Below are positions 1 to 9,201 of a stretch of 64,000 nt of DNA, in pieces (position 1 is the first letter of the stretch; the number at the start of each line of letters is the position of its first letter). The stretch is from Prolixibacteraceae bacterium. GTDB lineage: Bacteria > Bacteroidota > Bacteroidia > Bacteroidales > Prolixibacteraceae. The notes under the pieces were generated by a model. The model was not told the origin of the DNA. It worked only from the letters and a program-made list of their open reading frames with translations, and did not search any database. Where the stretch lies: positions 1 through 64,000 of the forward strand of contig JAIBEY010000093.1 of NCBI GenBank assembly GCA_019459525.1, written 5' to 3'. Position numbers and translations under genes: made by a program.

Positions 1-981
1 TTTTGAACAGCCTTCTTCCACATAAAAAACTTGCTCCTGTTTCGAGCGTGCAGGTGAAATCAGCAAATATTCGCGGTCCTTCACCAAACGGTAATCGCCG
101 GAAAAGAATTTACGACCCGACTCCTTGTTCAGCGAATCGATTATATCTTCGGTCTGTTCGGCCTGAAAACCAAATTCACGGATCAATTCGAAAAGAATGG
201 TTCTCAATGGGCTAAGTGTTAACAATTTGTCGATACGAATCACAGCCCCCAATTCGTCTTCCGAATAAACAAAAGCCTTTATTTCACTCATTCTCTGCTG
301 AAAAAGCTCTCCGGTTTCATTCAGATTTCCGATGGTTTTCAGCGCATTTCTCCGAAAAGCCGGATTAACCTGTTCAAGTATCGGGATGATTTCCTGACGG
401 ATCAGATTTCGCTTGTAAATCGTATCCTGGTTGCTGGAGTCGGTTCGGTAAGCTATCGGTATCCGGGCACAATAGTCCAGTATTTCAGCCCGGTTTGTAA
501 ATAACATCGGTCTGATGATGAATCCCGACTTCGGTTGAATGCCGCTCAATCCTTTTATTCCGCTTCCCCGCGAAAGGTTGATCAGGAAAGTCTCAATGAC
601 ATCATCCTGGTGGTGGGCTGTTGCCAGGTAATCGTACCCATGCCGTTCGATGAGCTGGTTAAACCAGTCGTAACGCAATTCGCGGGCTGCCATTTCAATG
701 GAAATGCCATTTATACGGGCATGTTCACCGGTCTCAAATTTTTTAACATGAATGGCCAGGTTGTGCTGATCACAGTAATCGGAAACGAACTGCTCATCTC
801 CATCAGATTCACTTCCCCGAAGACCAAAATTACAATGAGCAACGGCAACAGAGAAACCGGCATTCATGAATAAATGCAGCATCAACATCGAATCGGCACC
901 GCCACTTACCGCCAGCAAAATGCGTTGTGATGAATGAAACAGTTTCTCGCTGTGAATGTATTTCAGAAATTGCTCGACCAT
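1..981 (-). CDS. tilS: tRNA(Ile)-lysidine synthetase, 3' end cut by window edge
   Basis: The protein attaches lysine to C34 of the CAU-anticodon tRNA(Ile) in the cytoplasm, using ATP, so that the tRNA reads AUA. I translated this frame by hand: it is open from an ATG at 981 to base 1 (327 codons) and continues out of the window. The PP-loop ATPase motif SGGADS is at about residues 26-31. It is followed by the TilS signatures AHCNFGLRGSES, MAARELRYDWF and ATAHHQDD. Family members are usually 430-450 residues, so roughly the last quarter is missing here. Its start abuts a 7-bp-word array. Identification is firm; only the C-terminus is unseen. Confidence 0.95.
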   Translation of the reverse strand, partial: MVEQFLKYIHSEKLFHSSQRILLAVSGGADSMLMLHLFMNAGFSVAVAHCNFGLRGSESDGDEQFVSDYCDQHNLAIHVKKFETGEHARINGISIEMAARELRYDWFNQLIERHGYDYLATAHHQDDVIETFLINLSRGSGIKGLSGIQPKSGFIIRPMLFTNRAEILDYCARIPIAYRTDSSNQDTIYKRNLIRQEIIPILEQVNPAFRRNALKTIGNLNETGELFQQRMSEIKAFVYSEDELGAVIRIDKLLTLSPLRTILFELIREFGFQAEQTEDIIDSLNKESGRKFFSGDYRLVKDREYLLISPARSKQEQVFYVEEGCSK

Positions 982-989
982 AAAAGGGT

Positions 990-1067
990 TTCAAGTTTAA
1001 AGTTTCAGGTTCCAAGTTGTTGGCTCATTCATAGTCATTAAGTCATTCAAAATGAACATAAATGACT
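990..1067. repeat. 7-bp-phase degenerate array plus small palindrome
   Basis: Four consecutive heptamers at 990-1017 (TTCAAGT, TTAAAGT, TTCAGGT, TCCAAGT) are variants of one word. They are followed at 1033-1067 by repeated AGTCATT-type words whose last copy is inverted (AATGACT), allowing a small hairpin. The array fills the gap between tilS and pepT. See the period-7 finding. Confidence 0.6.
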
Positions 1068-1095
1068 ACTTTTTCCTACTGCGACTGAAAACTAA

Positions 1096-2322
1096 TCACT
1101 GTTTTGCAACCAATTCGGCAATCCGCACAATCACCTCAACCGCTTTTTGCATCGATTGTACGGGGACAAACTCGTACGGGCCATGAAAATTATGCCCACC
1201 TGCAAAAATATTGGGGCAAGGTAAACCTTTCCACGAAAGCTGTGCACCATCAGTACCTCCACGAATAGCTTTTATCTTCGGAACAACGCCCACCTCTTTC
1301 ATGGCTTGTTCGGCCAAATCGACGATGAACTTAACCGGCTCAACCTTCTGTTTCATGTTGTAGTACTGGTCGTGCATTTCGAGTACCACCGTGCCTTGTC
1401 CGTAACGCAGGTTTATCAACCGGCAAACTTCATTCATCAGATTTTTCCGGGCTTCAAACTTATCCAGATCGTGATCACGGATAATGAATTCCATTCGTGT
1501 CAGTGAAACATCTCCTTCAAACGAGGTCAGGTGAAAAAACCCTTCATATCCTTCCGTATGTTCCGGACGTTGATCGGCTGGCAGCGACTGAATAATCTGG
1601 GTGCCCACCAACATGGAGTTTATCATCGTATTTTTTGCTGATCCGGGATGAACGCTCCGGCCCTTCACTGTAATTTTGGCACTGGCAGCATTAAAATTTT
1701 CGTATTCCAGTTCACCAATCTCGCCACCATCCAGAGTATAAGCGAAGTCGGCACCAAATTTCGCCACATCAAAATATTTGGTCCCCTGCCCTACTTCTTC
1801 ATCCGGAGTAATGCAAATCCTGATTTTTCCGTGATTAATTTCAGGATGACGGACCAGGTAATCCATTGCTGTAAAAATTTCAGCAATTCCAGCTTTATCA
1901 TCGGCTCCGAGCAAAGTATTGCCATCAGTTGTAATTAAATCCTGTCCAACATATTTTAATAACTCAGGAAAATCAACCGGACTTAAAATGATTTCTTTTT
2001 CCGGATTCAACACCAAATCCTGCCCCTGATAATTTTTCACCAGTTGTGGGTTGACGTTTTCGCCTGAATAATCGGGACTGGTATCCATGTGCGAAATAAA
2101 ACCAACGACAGTAGTCGGGTGACCCAGATTGGAAGGTAGCGTTGCTGTTACATACCCATTTTGATCCCGGACCACCTCTGTCAAACCTATTTCTTGCAAT
2201 TCGTTGGCCAACTCATCAGCAAAAATTAATTGCCGGCTCGTACTCGGAAAGCTTTCACTATCAGGGTCGGAAGTTGTAAAAACCTTGCTATATCTTAAAA
2301 ATCTGTTTAAAACCTGCTCCAT
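1096..2322 (-). CDS. pepT: Peptidase T (tripeptide aminopeptidase, M20B)
   Basis: A cytoplasmic di-zinc aminopeptidase that removes the N-terminal residue of tripeptides. The 408 residues match the usual PepT length. Metal and catalytic motifs are in family order: HMDTSPD (H78, D80), the bridging Asp in LLGADDKAG (about 141-142), the catalytic Glu pair in TPDEEVG (175-176), D198 in TLDGG, GGTDG near 360, and the last His in AGGHNFHGPYEF near 381. The dimerisation lid (KGRSVHPGSAKN) is intact. It sits alone between tilS and a hypothetical gene on the same strand, with no operon evidence beyond orientation. Confidence 0.95.
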   Translation of the reverse strand: MEQVLNRFLRYSKVFTTSDPDSESFPSTSRQLIFADELANELQEIGLTEVVRDQNGYVTATLPSNLGHPTTVVGFISHMDTSPDYSGENVNPQLVKNYQGQDLVLNPEKEIILSPVDFPELLKYVGQDLITTDGNTLLGADDKAGIAEIFTAMDYLVRHPEINHGKIRICITPDEEVGQGTKYFDVAKFGADFAYTLDGGEIGELEYENFNAASAKITVKGRSVHPGSAKNTMINSMLVGTQIIQSLPADQRPEHTEGYEGFFHLTSFEGDVSLTRMEFIIRDHDLDKFEARKNLMNEVCRLINLRYGQGTVVLEMHDQYYNMKQKVEPVKFIVDLAEQAMKEVGVVPKIKAIRGGTDGAQLSWKGLPCPNIFAGGHNFHGPYEFVPVQSMQKAVEVIVRIAELVAKQ

Positions 2323-2402
2323 GATTTTATAATTGAAAACGAATGATTTGCGTGGTCACTCACCAAACACATTTTATTCATTATTAACAGTTTATTATCT
2401 TC

Positions 2403-3089
2403 TTAAATATCGTCAGAATTAAATTTAAAGCCCAACCGTTTCCCGGTCTGTATTTTCGAGTGATTAATTTCGGCATGCATCTGTTCTACCGTTGCAATTT
2501 TAACCTGATCGTACGGAGGAACCAGCAAATCAAAATCGATAGCGTACTGGATGGCCGTTTCAATGATCTCTTTCAGGTATTCCTTGGTTAATTCATCGGT
2601 AGCAAAATCTTTAACCAATTCACTCGATTGTCGTTTACCTTCAACAAAAAAATGATTTTCGCGGTTCACAAAAATCCGGGCAATCAAATAACCCAAATCT
2701 TCGAAACGGTTGTATTTAAACGAGTCAGCCAAAAAATTGTAAATATTAAATACTCCGCAATAAGAATTCAACGGATTGGCTTTGATGTAATCCAATTGCC
2801 AGATCGGGTGCTCTCTATTGAAAACAAAAACATTGGAGTGCATACTAAAAATGAGCAAATCGCCGCCAATCTTAAATTCAGCCTCGAAAAGTCCTTTTTC
2901 CTGATAAAAAGGCAACACATTGGCATCCACCTTATCCTTCAGTTTCTCCTGGTAATCATCGGCAAGTTCTTTCAAAACCTCTTTAAGGAGGGAGAATGAG
3001 TTTATCGCTTTCCGGTAAACTTCCTGTTTGAGGTTCGTTTTAAGGATCATTCCTTCCAACTGATTAACCTCTTTTTTCTTTGTATTCAT
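2403..3089 (-). CDS. Conserved hypothetical protein, 228 aa
   Basis: I do not recognise a named domain. The protein has no signal peptide or membrane segment, so it is probably cytoplasmic. It starts with a Lys-rich helix (KKKEVNQLEGMILKTNLKQEVY), then a long charged helix (about 30-55), then a beta-rich central part containing the aromatic stretch MHSNVFVFNREHPIWQLDY and the segment NSYCGVFNIYNFLADSFKYN. The C-terminal half is helical and acidic, with EQMHAEINHSKIQTGKRLGFKF close to the end. Codon use and a clean open frame of 228 codons support a real gene. It lies between pepT and proS and may be transcribed with either. Function is unknown. Confidence 0.7.
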   Translation of the reverse strand: MNTKKKEVNQLEGMILKTNLKQEVYRKAINSFSLLKEVLKELADDYQEKLKDKVDANVLPFYQEKGLFEAEFKIGGDLLIFSMHSNVFVFNREHPIWQLDYIKANPLNSYCGVFNIYNFLADSFKYNRFEDLGYLIARIFVNRENHFFVEGKRQSSELVKDFATDELTKEYLKEIIETAIQYAIDFDLLVPPYDQVKIATVEQMHAEINHSKIQTGKRLGFKFNSDDI

Positions 3090-3166
3090 TTGTATAAATT
3101 TTCAATTTTGATTCCTGCAATTTGGTATCAGCTTCAGATTTTCAATTCAATGCTCAACCTCATGGA

Positions 3167-3220
3167 ATAGCCATAAATAATCATTTTCGGTTGGCAGGAG
3201 CTTTAGCTCTTATGGCTATT
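3167..3220. repeat. Nested inverted repeat between genes
   Basis: A perfect 11-bp inverted repeat (AATAGCCATAA at 3167-3177, TTATGGCTATT at 3210-3220) encloses a shorter palindrome, GAGCTTTAGCTC. It is a REP-like intergenic hairpin between proS and the downstream hypothetical gene. Confidence 0.6.
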
Positions 3221-3249
3221 TCATAGCAATAGATTAATTATCCCATAAA

Positions 3250-3283
3250 AATAAGAAAAGCAGCCAACTTTGACTGCTTTTCC
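3250..3283 (-). terminator. Terminator downstream of proS
   Basis: The stem GAAAAGCAGCCA / TGACTGCTTTTC (3255-3265 with 3272-3282) has a 4-6 nt loop. On the minus strand it is followed by a U-rich run (TTATTTTTA). It lies 20 nt past the proS stop codon. Confidence 0.75.
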
Positions 3284-3302
3284 GGAATCTGATTTTATGT
3301 TT

Positions 3303-4778
3303 TTAATACGATAGTGCAAATAAAACACGTCCTTTAGATGGGTTTCCGGTATATACACATTTTCCTTCTTCCGGAACCTGATCAAACGGAATACAACGAA
3401 TGGTTGCTTTGGTTTCATCTTTTATTTTCTGTTCGGTTTCGGAAGTACCATCCCAATGCGCAGAAATAAATCCACCTTTGTTCTGAAGCACATCTTTAAA
3501 CTCTTCGTAAGTCTCAACAGGAGTTGTCATTTCCTTACGGAATACAAATGCTTTGTTGTAAATATTTTCCTGAATATCAGTAAGCAACTGTTGAATATAC
3601 AAGTCAATTCCATCCATAGCAACAACTTGCTTTTCGAGGGTATCACGACGGGCCACTTCTACGGTTCCATTCTCCAGGTCACGCGGACCAATGGCAATGC
3701 GAACAGGTACGCCTTTCAATTCGTATTCTGCAAATTTCCAGCCTGGCTTTTTGTTATCGTTGTTGTCGTATTTTACAGAAACACCAAGTGCTTTTAGTTT
3801 GGCTACAATGTCTGCTACTTTTTCTGAAATAGCGCCCAACTGAGCTTCATCTTTAAAAATGGGCACAATTACCACCTGAAAAGGAGCCAACTTTGGAGGA
3901 AGCACTAATCCGTTATCATCCGAATGAGCCATAATTAAAGCTCCCATCAGTCGGGTTGAAACGCCCCACGAAGTTGCCCACACAAAATCTTCCTTACCTT
4001 CTTTATTGGTAAAGCGCACGTCAAAAGCTTTGGCAAAATTCTGCCCCAGAAAGTGCGATGTTCCTGACTGCAAAGCTTTTCCGTCCTGCATCAAAGCTTC
4101 AATGGTATAAGTTTCAAGAGCGCCGGCAAAACGTTCGTTAGCCGACTTTGCTCCCTTAATTACCGGCAACGCCATAAATTCTTCGGCAAATGTTGCGTAA
4201 ACGTTTACCATTCGTTCGGTTTCCTCCAAAGCTTCCTGACTGGTAGCATGGGCGGTATGCCCTTCCTGCCATAAAAACTCGGCAGTACGAAGGAATAAAC
4301 GGGTGCGCATTTCCCAGCGAACCACATTGGCCCATTGGTTAACCAGAATTGGAAGATCCCGGTACGACTGTATCCAATTTTTATAGGTACTCCAAATGAT
4401 GGTTTCAGAAGTTGGCCTAACAATAAGTTCTTCTTCCAGTTTAGCTTCCGGATCAACAATAATTCCTTTTCCGTCCGGATCATTTTTTAACCGGTAATGA
4501 GTAACTACGGCACACTCTTTGGCGAAACCTTCCACGTGGCTGGCTTCCTTGCTAAAAAAAGATTTTGGTATGAATAACGGGAAATAGGCATTCACATGTC
4601 CGGTTTCTTTAAACATGAGATCAAGTTGAGCCTGCATCTTTTCCCAAATTGCGTATCCGTATGGTTTAATCACCATACATCCCCTAACCGCAGAATTATC
4701 AGCCAAGTCAGCTTTAACGACCAGGTCGTTGTACCACTGTGAATAATTTTCGCTGCGTGAAGTCAATTCTTTTGCCAT
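3303..4778 (-). CDS. proS: Prolyl-tRNA synthetase, archaeal/eukaryotic-like type
   Basis: A class II aminoacyl-tRNA synthetase that charges tRNA(Pro). At 491 residues it matches the shorter ProRS type lacking the bacterial editing insertion. Class II elements are visible: [20 protein letters not shown] (about 145-165), motif 2 around [20 protein letters not shown], and motif 3 around [20 protein letters not shown]. An anticodon-binding domain follows. The C-terminal extension ends in a tyrosine (VLFALSY), a known feature of this ProRS type. A hairpin terminator follows. The ATG start at 4778 lies about 95 bp from the divergent lipoprotein gene, so the two promoters share that gap. Confidence 0.95.
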   Translation of the reverse strand: MAKELTSRSENYSQWYNDLVVKADLADNSAVRGCMVIKPYGYAIWEKMQAQLDLMFKETGHVNAYFPLFIPKSFFSKEASHVEGFAKECAVVTHYRLKNDPDGKGIIVDPEAKLEEELIVRPTSETIIWSTYKNWIQSYRDLPILVNQWANVVRWEMRTRLFLRTAEFLWQEGHTAHATSQEALEETERMVNVYATFAEEFMALPVIKGAKSANERFAGALETYTIEALMQDGKALQSGTSHFLGQNFAKAFDVRFTNKEGKEDFVWATSWGVSTRLMGALIMAHSDDNGLVLPPKLAPFQVVIVPIFKDEAQLGAISEKVADIVAKLKALGVSVKYDNNDNKKPGWKFAEYELKGVPVRIAIGPRDLENGTVEVARRDTLEKQVVAMDGIDLYIQQLLTDIQENIYNKAFVFRKEMTTPVETYEEFKDVLQNKGGFISAHWDGTSETEQKIKDETKATIRCIPFDQVPEEGKCVYTGNPSKGRVLFALSY

Positions 4779-4858
4779 TTTTTAACTTTTGGTATGGTAT
4801 TTGAGTTTTTCGTACTAGATTTATAGCCTACAAAGAAAGTAAAATAATTATTCATTAT

Positions 4859-4868
4859 AAAGGAGGGT
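4859..4868 (+). promoter_or_regulatory. Strong Shine-Dalgarno before the lipoprotein gene
   Basis: AAAGGAGGG lies about 7 nt upstream of the ATG at 4874. Most genes in this window show no such site, as is typical for Bacteroidota, so this one stands out and fixes the start codon. Confidence 0.7.
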
Positions 4869-4873
4869 GTACT

Positions 4874-6430
4874 ATGAAAACGAAACTTCCAGTCATCGCA
4901 ATTGTTGCCATATTGGTCAGTGCCTGTACTACGGGAACACACATGGCCAGGACTTACGATGATGACATCTATTTTTCTCCCGCAGATGTACCACCTGTCG
5001 CCTTAGTGGAAAATGAAGCCCAGGGGAGGGAAAAATCAGCAAGAATTAACAATTCTGATGCCAATGACCAACGGATTGTTATGAGCCAGGTTGATAAGAA
5101 TGCTGACGGTACCTTGTCTGTGAACAATCACATTTATCAGCCCGAACAGGAAAACTCTGACGATCAGTCCTATCAAATGGAAGATCAGGAACTGGTTGGG
5201 TCTGATACAACTGTTTACTATGACGATGACGAGGTTAAATATGTCATCAATAATTATTACGATGATGACGATCTGGATTACACTTACCGGATCAACCGAT
5301 TCCACCGTCCATTCTGGGGAAGTTCATTGTATTTTGACAATTGGTACTTTGGATATTCTCCATACTATTCCGGATATTATGGTTGGGATTACGGATGGGG
5401 TCATAGCTGGTACGATCCCTGGTATTATGGCGGATGGGGTTACCCATACAGCTATTACGGAGGATATTATTCACCCTACTATTTCGGATTTGGCGGATAC
5501 TGGGGAGGCGGATATGGCGGTTACTATAACGGGTATTACAATGGTTACTACAATGGCTACTATGGCAGTGGCGGCGGTTACTACAGCAACCACCAGGTTG
5601 CCCGAAGAAGATCGACCAATATGAATGTTCCCAATAGTGGCGGATTAAATAACAATAATGTATCACTTTCCGGAAGACCAAACAATCTGAAAGGTGGAAA
5701 TACTGAAACACCGAATGGCAGTCAAAACGGGCGCAGTACCTGGGTTGAGAACGGACATGTAAGAAGCCGCACTATTGATGCTTCAGGCAATAGTCAGGAT
5801 AATAAAAATGCTACGATCATAAACAATCGCAGAACAAGCACTAATGCTGATGGAAGCAGAAGTAGCAGCATGGCTGGCGGTCAGGTTCGGAGCAGCAGCG
5901 ATACCCGCACGCAACAAACGGTTCGCCCCGGAACAAACACTTCCGGAAATGTTCGCCGATCATATGAACCCTCAACAACCGGAAGAACTTACAACCAGGG
6001 CAGGGCAGTGAACCAAAGCCAGAATTATACTCCAAGTTACAATAAACCAAGAGTAGTTAATCAATCAAATTACAATAACAGCAACAGCTACACCAGGCCC
6101 CGTACTTCTGATGTGAATTCCAGAACCACCGTTAAAAGTGCAAATTCAGGAAATTCAGGATCAACATACAGCCAACCCCGGAGTTCTTCAACGATGAGAC
6201 AAACCTACCGTTCAAGTTCATCATACTCCAACGGATCAAGTTCGTCCCCAAGCAGAAGTTCATCCAGCTATAGCAGTCCTTCTTCCAGTCCGAGCTACAG
6301 TGCTCCGGCCAGAAGCAGTTCGTCATCAGGCAGCTATAGCGGCGGAAGCAGTTCATCCGGAAGCAGTAGTTCCGGGAGCAGCTCAGGCAGCAGTTCCGGT
6401 GGCGGTGGCGGTTCAGGCCACAGAAGATAA
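4874..6430 (+). CDS. Low-complexity Gly/Tyr/Ser-rich lipoprotein
   Basis: A predicted lipoprotein of 518 residues: signal MKTKLPVIAIVAILVSAC with the lipobox Cys at 18. An acidic section (about 20-130) has Asp-rich patches (DDDEVKY, YYDDDDLDY). A Tyr/Gly/Trp-rich block follows (about 145-240) with three tandem NGYY units, then an Asn/Arg/Ser-rich stretch, and finally a poly-Ser/Gly tail from about 430 ending in GGGGGSGHRR. No catalytic domain is seen. The composition suggests a flexible surface or matrix-associated protein, which is inference. It has an unusually strong Shine-Dalgarno (AAAGGAGGG, 7 nt before ATG) for this phylum, suggesting high translation. It is divergent from proS and upstream of a FadL-type barrel. 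Confidence 0.85.
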   Translation: MKTKLPVIAIVAILVSACTTGTHMARTYDDDIYFSPADVPPVALVENEAQGREKSARINNSDANDQRIVMSQVDKNADGTLSVNNHIYQPEQENSDDQSYQMEDQELVGSDTTVYYDDDEVKYVINNYYDDDDLDYTYRINRFHRPFWGSSLYFDNWYFGYSPYYSGYYGWDYGWGHSWYDPWYYGGWGYPYSYYGGYYSPYYFGFGGYWGGGYGGYYNGYYNGYYNGYYGSGGGYYSNHQVARRRSTNMNVPNSGGLNNNNVSLSGRPNNLKGGNTETPNGSQNGRSTWVENGHVRSRTIDASGNSQDNKNATIINNRRTSTNADGSRSSSMAGGQVRSSSDTRTQQTVRPGTNTSGNVRRSYEPSTTGRTYNQGRAVNQSQNYTPSYNKPRVVNQSNYNNSNSYTRPRTSDVNSRTTVKSANSGNSGSTYSQPRSSSTMRQTYRSSSSYSNGSSSSPSRSSSSYSSPSSSPSYSAPARSSSSSGSYSGGSSSSGSSSSGSSSGSSSGGGGGSGHRR

Positions 6431-6512
6431 GTCGGGACAATTAAAATTACACTGATTTCAAAACAAACAGTTCAGGAAACACGAATTGAGCCATAAAACA
6501 AATTATAGACAG

Positions 6513-8006
6513 ATGAAAAAGCTAGTATATACCGTAAGTATTCTGTTGATTGCCTGTAGCGCATTTGCTCAGGACCTGACAGACGCATTAAGATATTCGA
6601 ATTACAAAATTAACGGAACAGCCCGATCAGCAGCTATGGGTAATGCCTTTGGTGCTTTGGGAGGCGATTTTTCGTCGCTGAGTATTAATCCGGCTGGGGC
6701 AGCAGTTTACCGCTCTGGTGAATTTACGTTTACCCCCTCGGTTGGAAAAATAAGTGTTGACGGAACTTACTTAGGAAATACAACCACCGATTCGAAATAC
6801 AATGTCAGTATTGACAACATTGGTTATGTAACTTCCATCCTGACCGGTGAAAACAGTGAGTCGGGCCTGGTGAGCCTTAGTTTTGGTTTAGGATTTAACC
6901 GACTGGGTAGTTTCTCTATGAATATGTTGGCTGAAGGATCAAATTCCAATCATTCCATTTTGGATTATTTCACCAACAACGTCAATAACCCGGTTATTAA
7001 TTCGGATGATTTTGACTCGTATTACGAAAAGTTGGCCTGGGACACTTATCTGTTGAACTATGATGAGCAAAACGGTGAGTATTTTAACGACATTACAGAT
7101 AATAATTTCGGCCAATCGCAACGCAAAACGACCGACCGCAGAGGTTATATCAATGAATATCTGGTATCGTTCGCCGCAAATTTCAACCATAAATTTTATG
7201 TCGGGGCAACAGTAGGCATCCACGATGTGTATTTCAAGGAAAATGCCAATTTATACGAATGGGATGAAAAAAACAACATTCCGTACTTCAACGACCTCAA
7301 TTTCAACACCTACTTAAAAACAACCGGTAGTGGTTTCAACATTAAAGTTGGAGCTATCTATAAACCCACCAATAACTTACGATTAGGGCTTGCTGTTCAT
7401 ACGCCTACGTTCTACAAATTCAACGATTTGTACGACAACAACATGAGTTCCTCAATCACCTATGTGGAAGATGGCGAAACCGAGAATTATTATGCAGAAC
7501 CTGATAAAGAAGGTGTGTACGATTATGAAATTGAAACGCCATTGAAAACAATTTTGAGCGGTGCCTATGTAATTGGCAAATCAGGACTCATCAGCGTGGA
7601 TTATGAGATCGTGGATTATTCATCAGCCAAAATAAAGAATGGAAGTGGCGGGTATAATTATTACGACGAAAATAAAGACATTCAGAATGCGTACAAAACG
7701 GTAGGAAACCTTCACATTGGTGGAGAATACCGGGTAAACAGTAATTTTAGCCTGAGGGCTGGTTACGAAAATTTCCCGAGTGTTTATAAAAAATCATACC
7801 TGAATGTTCAGAATCCAAACGGAAACGCGAGCTATTCAACCATCTCAGGAGGATTAGGATACAAACACGGAAATGTATTTTTTGATGCCGCTGTAAAACG
7901 GATCGTAAATGACAACTATTTAAAACCATACCCTGGAGCCATCAACATGGCAGAATACAACATTTCGCAAAACAATGTAGTATTTACATTGGGATATAAA
8001 TTCTAA
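6513..8006 (+). CDS. FadL/OmpP1-family outer-membrane beta-barrel
   Basis: Probable outer-membrane transport barrel of the OmpP1/FadL/TodX type; homologues in this phylum are often labelled hemin receptors. I chose the ATG at 6513 because the protein then begins with a clean signal peptide, MKKLVYTVSILLIACSAFAQ. An upstream TTG at 6486 would only add nine hydrophilic residues. After cleavage the N-terminus has the family pattern GTARSAAMGNAFGALGGD followed by SSLSINPAGAAVYRSGE. The rest is alternating beta strands, ending in a terminal aromatic strand (VVFTLGYKF) expected for BAM-dependent insertion. Length is 497 residues. It ends just before a very strong terminator. The substrate is unknown. 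Confidence 0.85.
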   Translation: MKKLVYTVSILLIACSAFAQDLTDALRYSNYKINGTARSAAMGNAFGALGGDFSSLSINPAGAAVYRSGEFTFTPSVGKISVDGTYLGNTTTDSKYNVSIDNIGYVTSILTGENSESGLVSLSFGLGFNRLGSFSMNMLAEGSNSNHSILDYFTNNVNNPVINSDDFDSYYEKLAWDTYLLNYDEQNGEYFNDITDNNFGQSQRKTTDRRGYINEYLVSFAANFNHKFYVGATVGIHDVYFKENANLYEWDEKNNIPYFNDLNFNTYLKTTGSGFNIKVGAIYKPTNNLRLGLAVHTPTFYKFNDLYDNNMSSSITYVEDGETENYYAEPDKEGVYDYEIETPLKTILSGAYVIGKSGLISVDYEIVDYSSAKIKNGSGGYNYYDENKDIQNAYKTVGNLHIGGEYRVNSNFSLRAGYENFPSVYKKSYLNVQNPNGNASYSTISGGLGYKHGNVFFDAAVKRIVNDNYLKPYPGAINMAEYNISQNNVVFTLGYKF

Positions 8007-8014
8007 ATAACTGA

Positions 8015-8062
8015 TTATAAAACGAAAAGCCGGTTAGTTTTAGCCGGCTTTTCGTTTTATAA
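8015..8062. terminator. Long perfect hairpin terminator after the barrel gene
   Basis: Arms of 22 bp (8015-8036 and 8041-8062) around a GTTT loop pair almost perfectly, with one G-T pair. The core is AAAAGCCGG / CCGGCTTTT, and A/T flanks give U-runs on both strands. Most likely it terminates the FadL-type gene. Confidence 0.85.
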
Positions 8063-8187
8063 AAAAGACCTCTTCGTATTATTTTCACCAAACCCACCAT
8101 CAGATTTTCCGGGGGAATCATTTTTTAGTCAAAAGTTTTTTTTTCACCTTGCTTTACCTTAAATTAGCTTAAACAAACGAATAAATC

Positions 8188-8460
8188 ATGTCACAATTTA
8201 TCGAAATCAATTTTGATGCAGCACTTAAATATTTCGAGGAAGCTGAAGAGAATGGCCGCAGGTGGCGCCTCGGAGACTTCTCTACTTCAAAATGGCTTCA
8301 GAAAAATAATGTGAACCTTGATTACATTGTAGCTTTCTCGAAAAATATGCCCGATTCCAAAATTGTAGTCATTGGCGAAGGATCGACAGAAGGATTTTAC
8401 ATTTACTCCCAAAAACAAAAAACATGTTTTAAATTTGAGCAAAAATTGGCTGAAGTTTAA
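8188..8460 (+). CDS. Small hypothetical protein, 90 aa
   Basis: Unrecognised small cytoplasmic protein. It begins with a helical acidic segment (FDAALKYFEEAEENGRRWRLGDFSTSKWLQ is the region, about residues 9-38) and continues with alternating hydrophobic stretches (DYIVAFSKN, KIVVIGEG, GFYIYSQ) typical of a small alpha/beta fold. It is only 3 nt upstream of the methyltransferase gene, so the two are almost certainly co-transcribed with DUF4954 and nagB. Function unknown. Confidence 0.65.
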   Translation: MSQFIEINFDAALKYFEEAEENGRRWRLGDFSTSKWLQKNNVNLDYIVAFSKNMPDSKIVVIGEGSTEGFYIYSQKQKTCFKFEQKLAEV

Positions 8461-8463
8461 TTC

Positions 8464-9201
8464 ATGGAAAAACCAGGTATGATTCCACATTTTGATGACC
8501 CCATCGGAAGAGCAGTTTACGATTATCATTTCAATTCCATCAACCAACCCATAATTGTTCACTCCAACGATTTTGATGACGATAGTATTGAGCCTGCCTA
8601 TCTGTTCAGGACACACAAACAGATGCCTGTTCTGGAAAAAAAAGCCATGACTTTATGCCGTGGAGCTATTCTGGATGTTGGTGCCTGCGCAGGGTCACAC
8701 TCTGTTTACCTTCAGGAAAAAGGATTCGATGTCACCGCTCTCGAAACATCAGAGCTCTGCTGCGAGGTTCTGAAAAATCGCGGTCTCAGGAAAGTTATCC
8801 ATCAGGACATTTTCAAATTCAACAATCAATCTTTCGATACCATTATACTCCTGATGAACGGGACCGGAATTGCCGGTTCGCTCAAAGGTCTTGATGTAAT
8901 GTTGCATCACCTCAAAACCTTACTCAATCCGGGAGGACAGATTTTGATCGACTCGTCGGATTTAATTTATTTATTTGAACAGGAAGATGGTTCTGCGCTG
9001 ATTGACATTGCTGCTGATAATTATTACGGAGAACTCATATTTCAAACCGAATATAAAAACTGGACAAGTCAACCCTTTCCGTGGCTATATGTTGATGTGG
9101 ATAATCTGAAGAATTCGGCCGAAAAAAATCAGCTCCGACTGGAAAATCACTTTAAAGGGCAGCATTACGATTACCTTGCCCGAATAACCCACCAATTATG
9201 A
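8464..9201 (+). CDS. Class I SAM-dependent methyltransferase
   Basis: A 245-residue methyltransferase. The SAM-binding motif I is ILDVGACAGSHSVYLQEKG (about 71-89), with the acidic end of beta2 in DVTALETSE. Motif IV corresponds to DTIILLMNGTGIAG, and the post-motif segment GGQILIDSSDLIYLFE follows. The N-terminal 65 residues are family-specific. The protein is soluble. The 3' end overlaps the DUF4954 start by four bases (ATGA), indicating translational coupling. The substrate cannot be read from sequence. Coupling to DUF4954 and nagB hints at amino-sugar or cell-envelope metabolism, which is inference. Confidence 0.85.
   Translation: MEKPGMIPHFDDPIGRAVYDYHFNSINQPIIVHSNDFDDDSIEPAYLFRTHKQMPVLEKKAMTLCRGAILDVGACAGSHSVYLQEKGFDVTALETSELCCEVLKNRGLRKVIHQDIFKFNNQSFDTIILLMNGTGIAGSLKGLDVMLHHLKTLLNPGGQILIDSSDLIYLFEQEDGSALIDIAADNYYGELIFQTEYKNWTSQPFPWLYVDVDNLKNSAEKNQLRLENHFKGQHYDYLARITHQL

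Noticed and set aside
6486-6512. TTG start for the FadL-type barrel
   Set aside because: It would put nine hydrophilic residues before a perfect signal peptide; the ATG at 6513 is much more likely.
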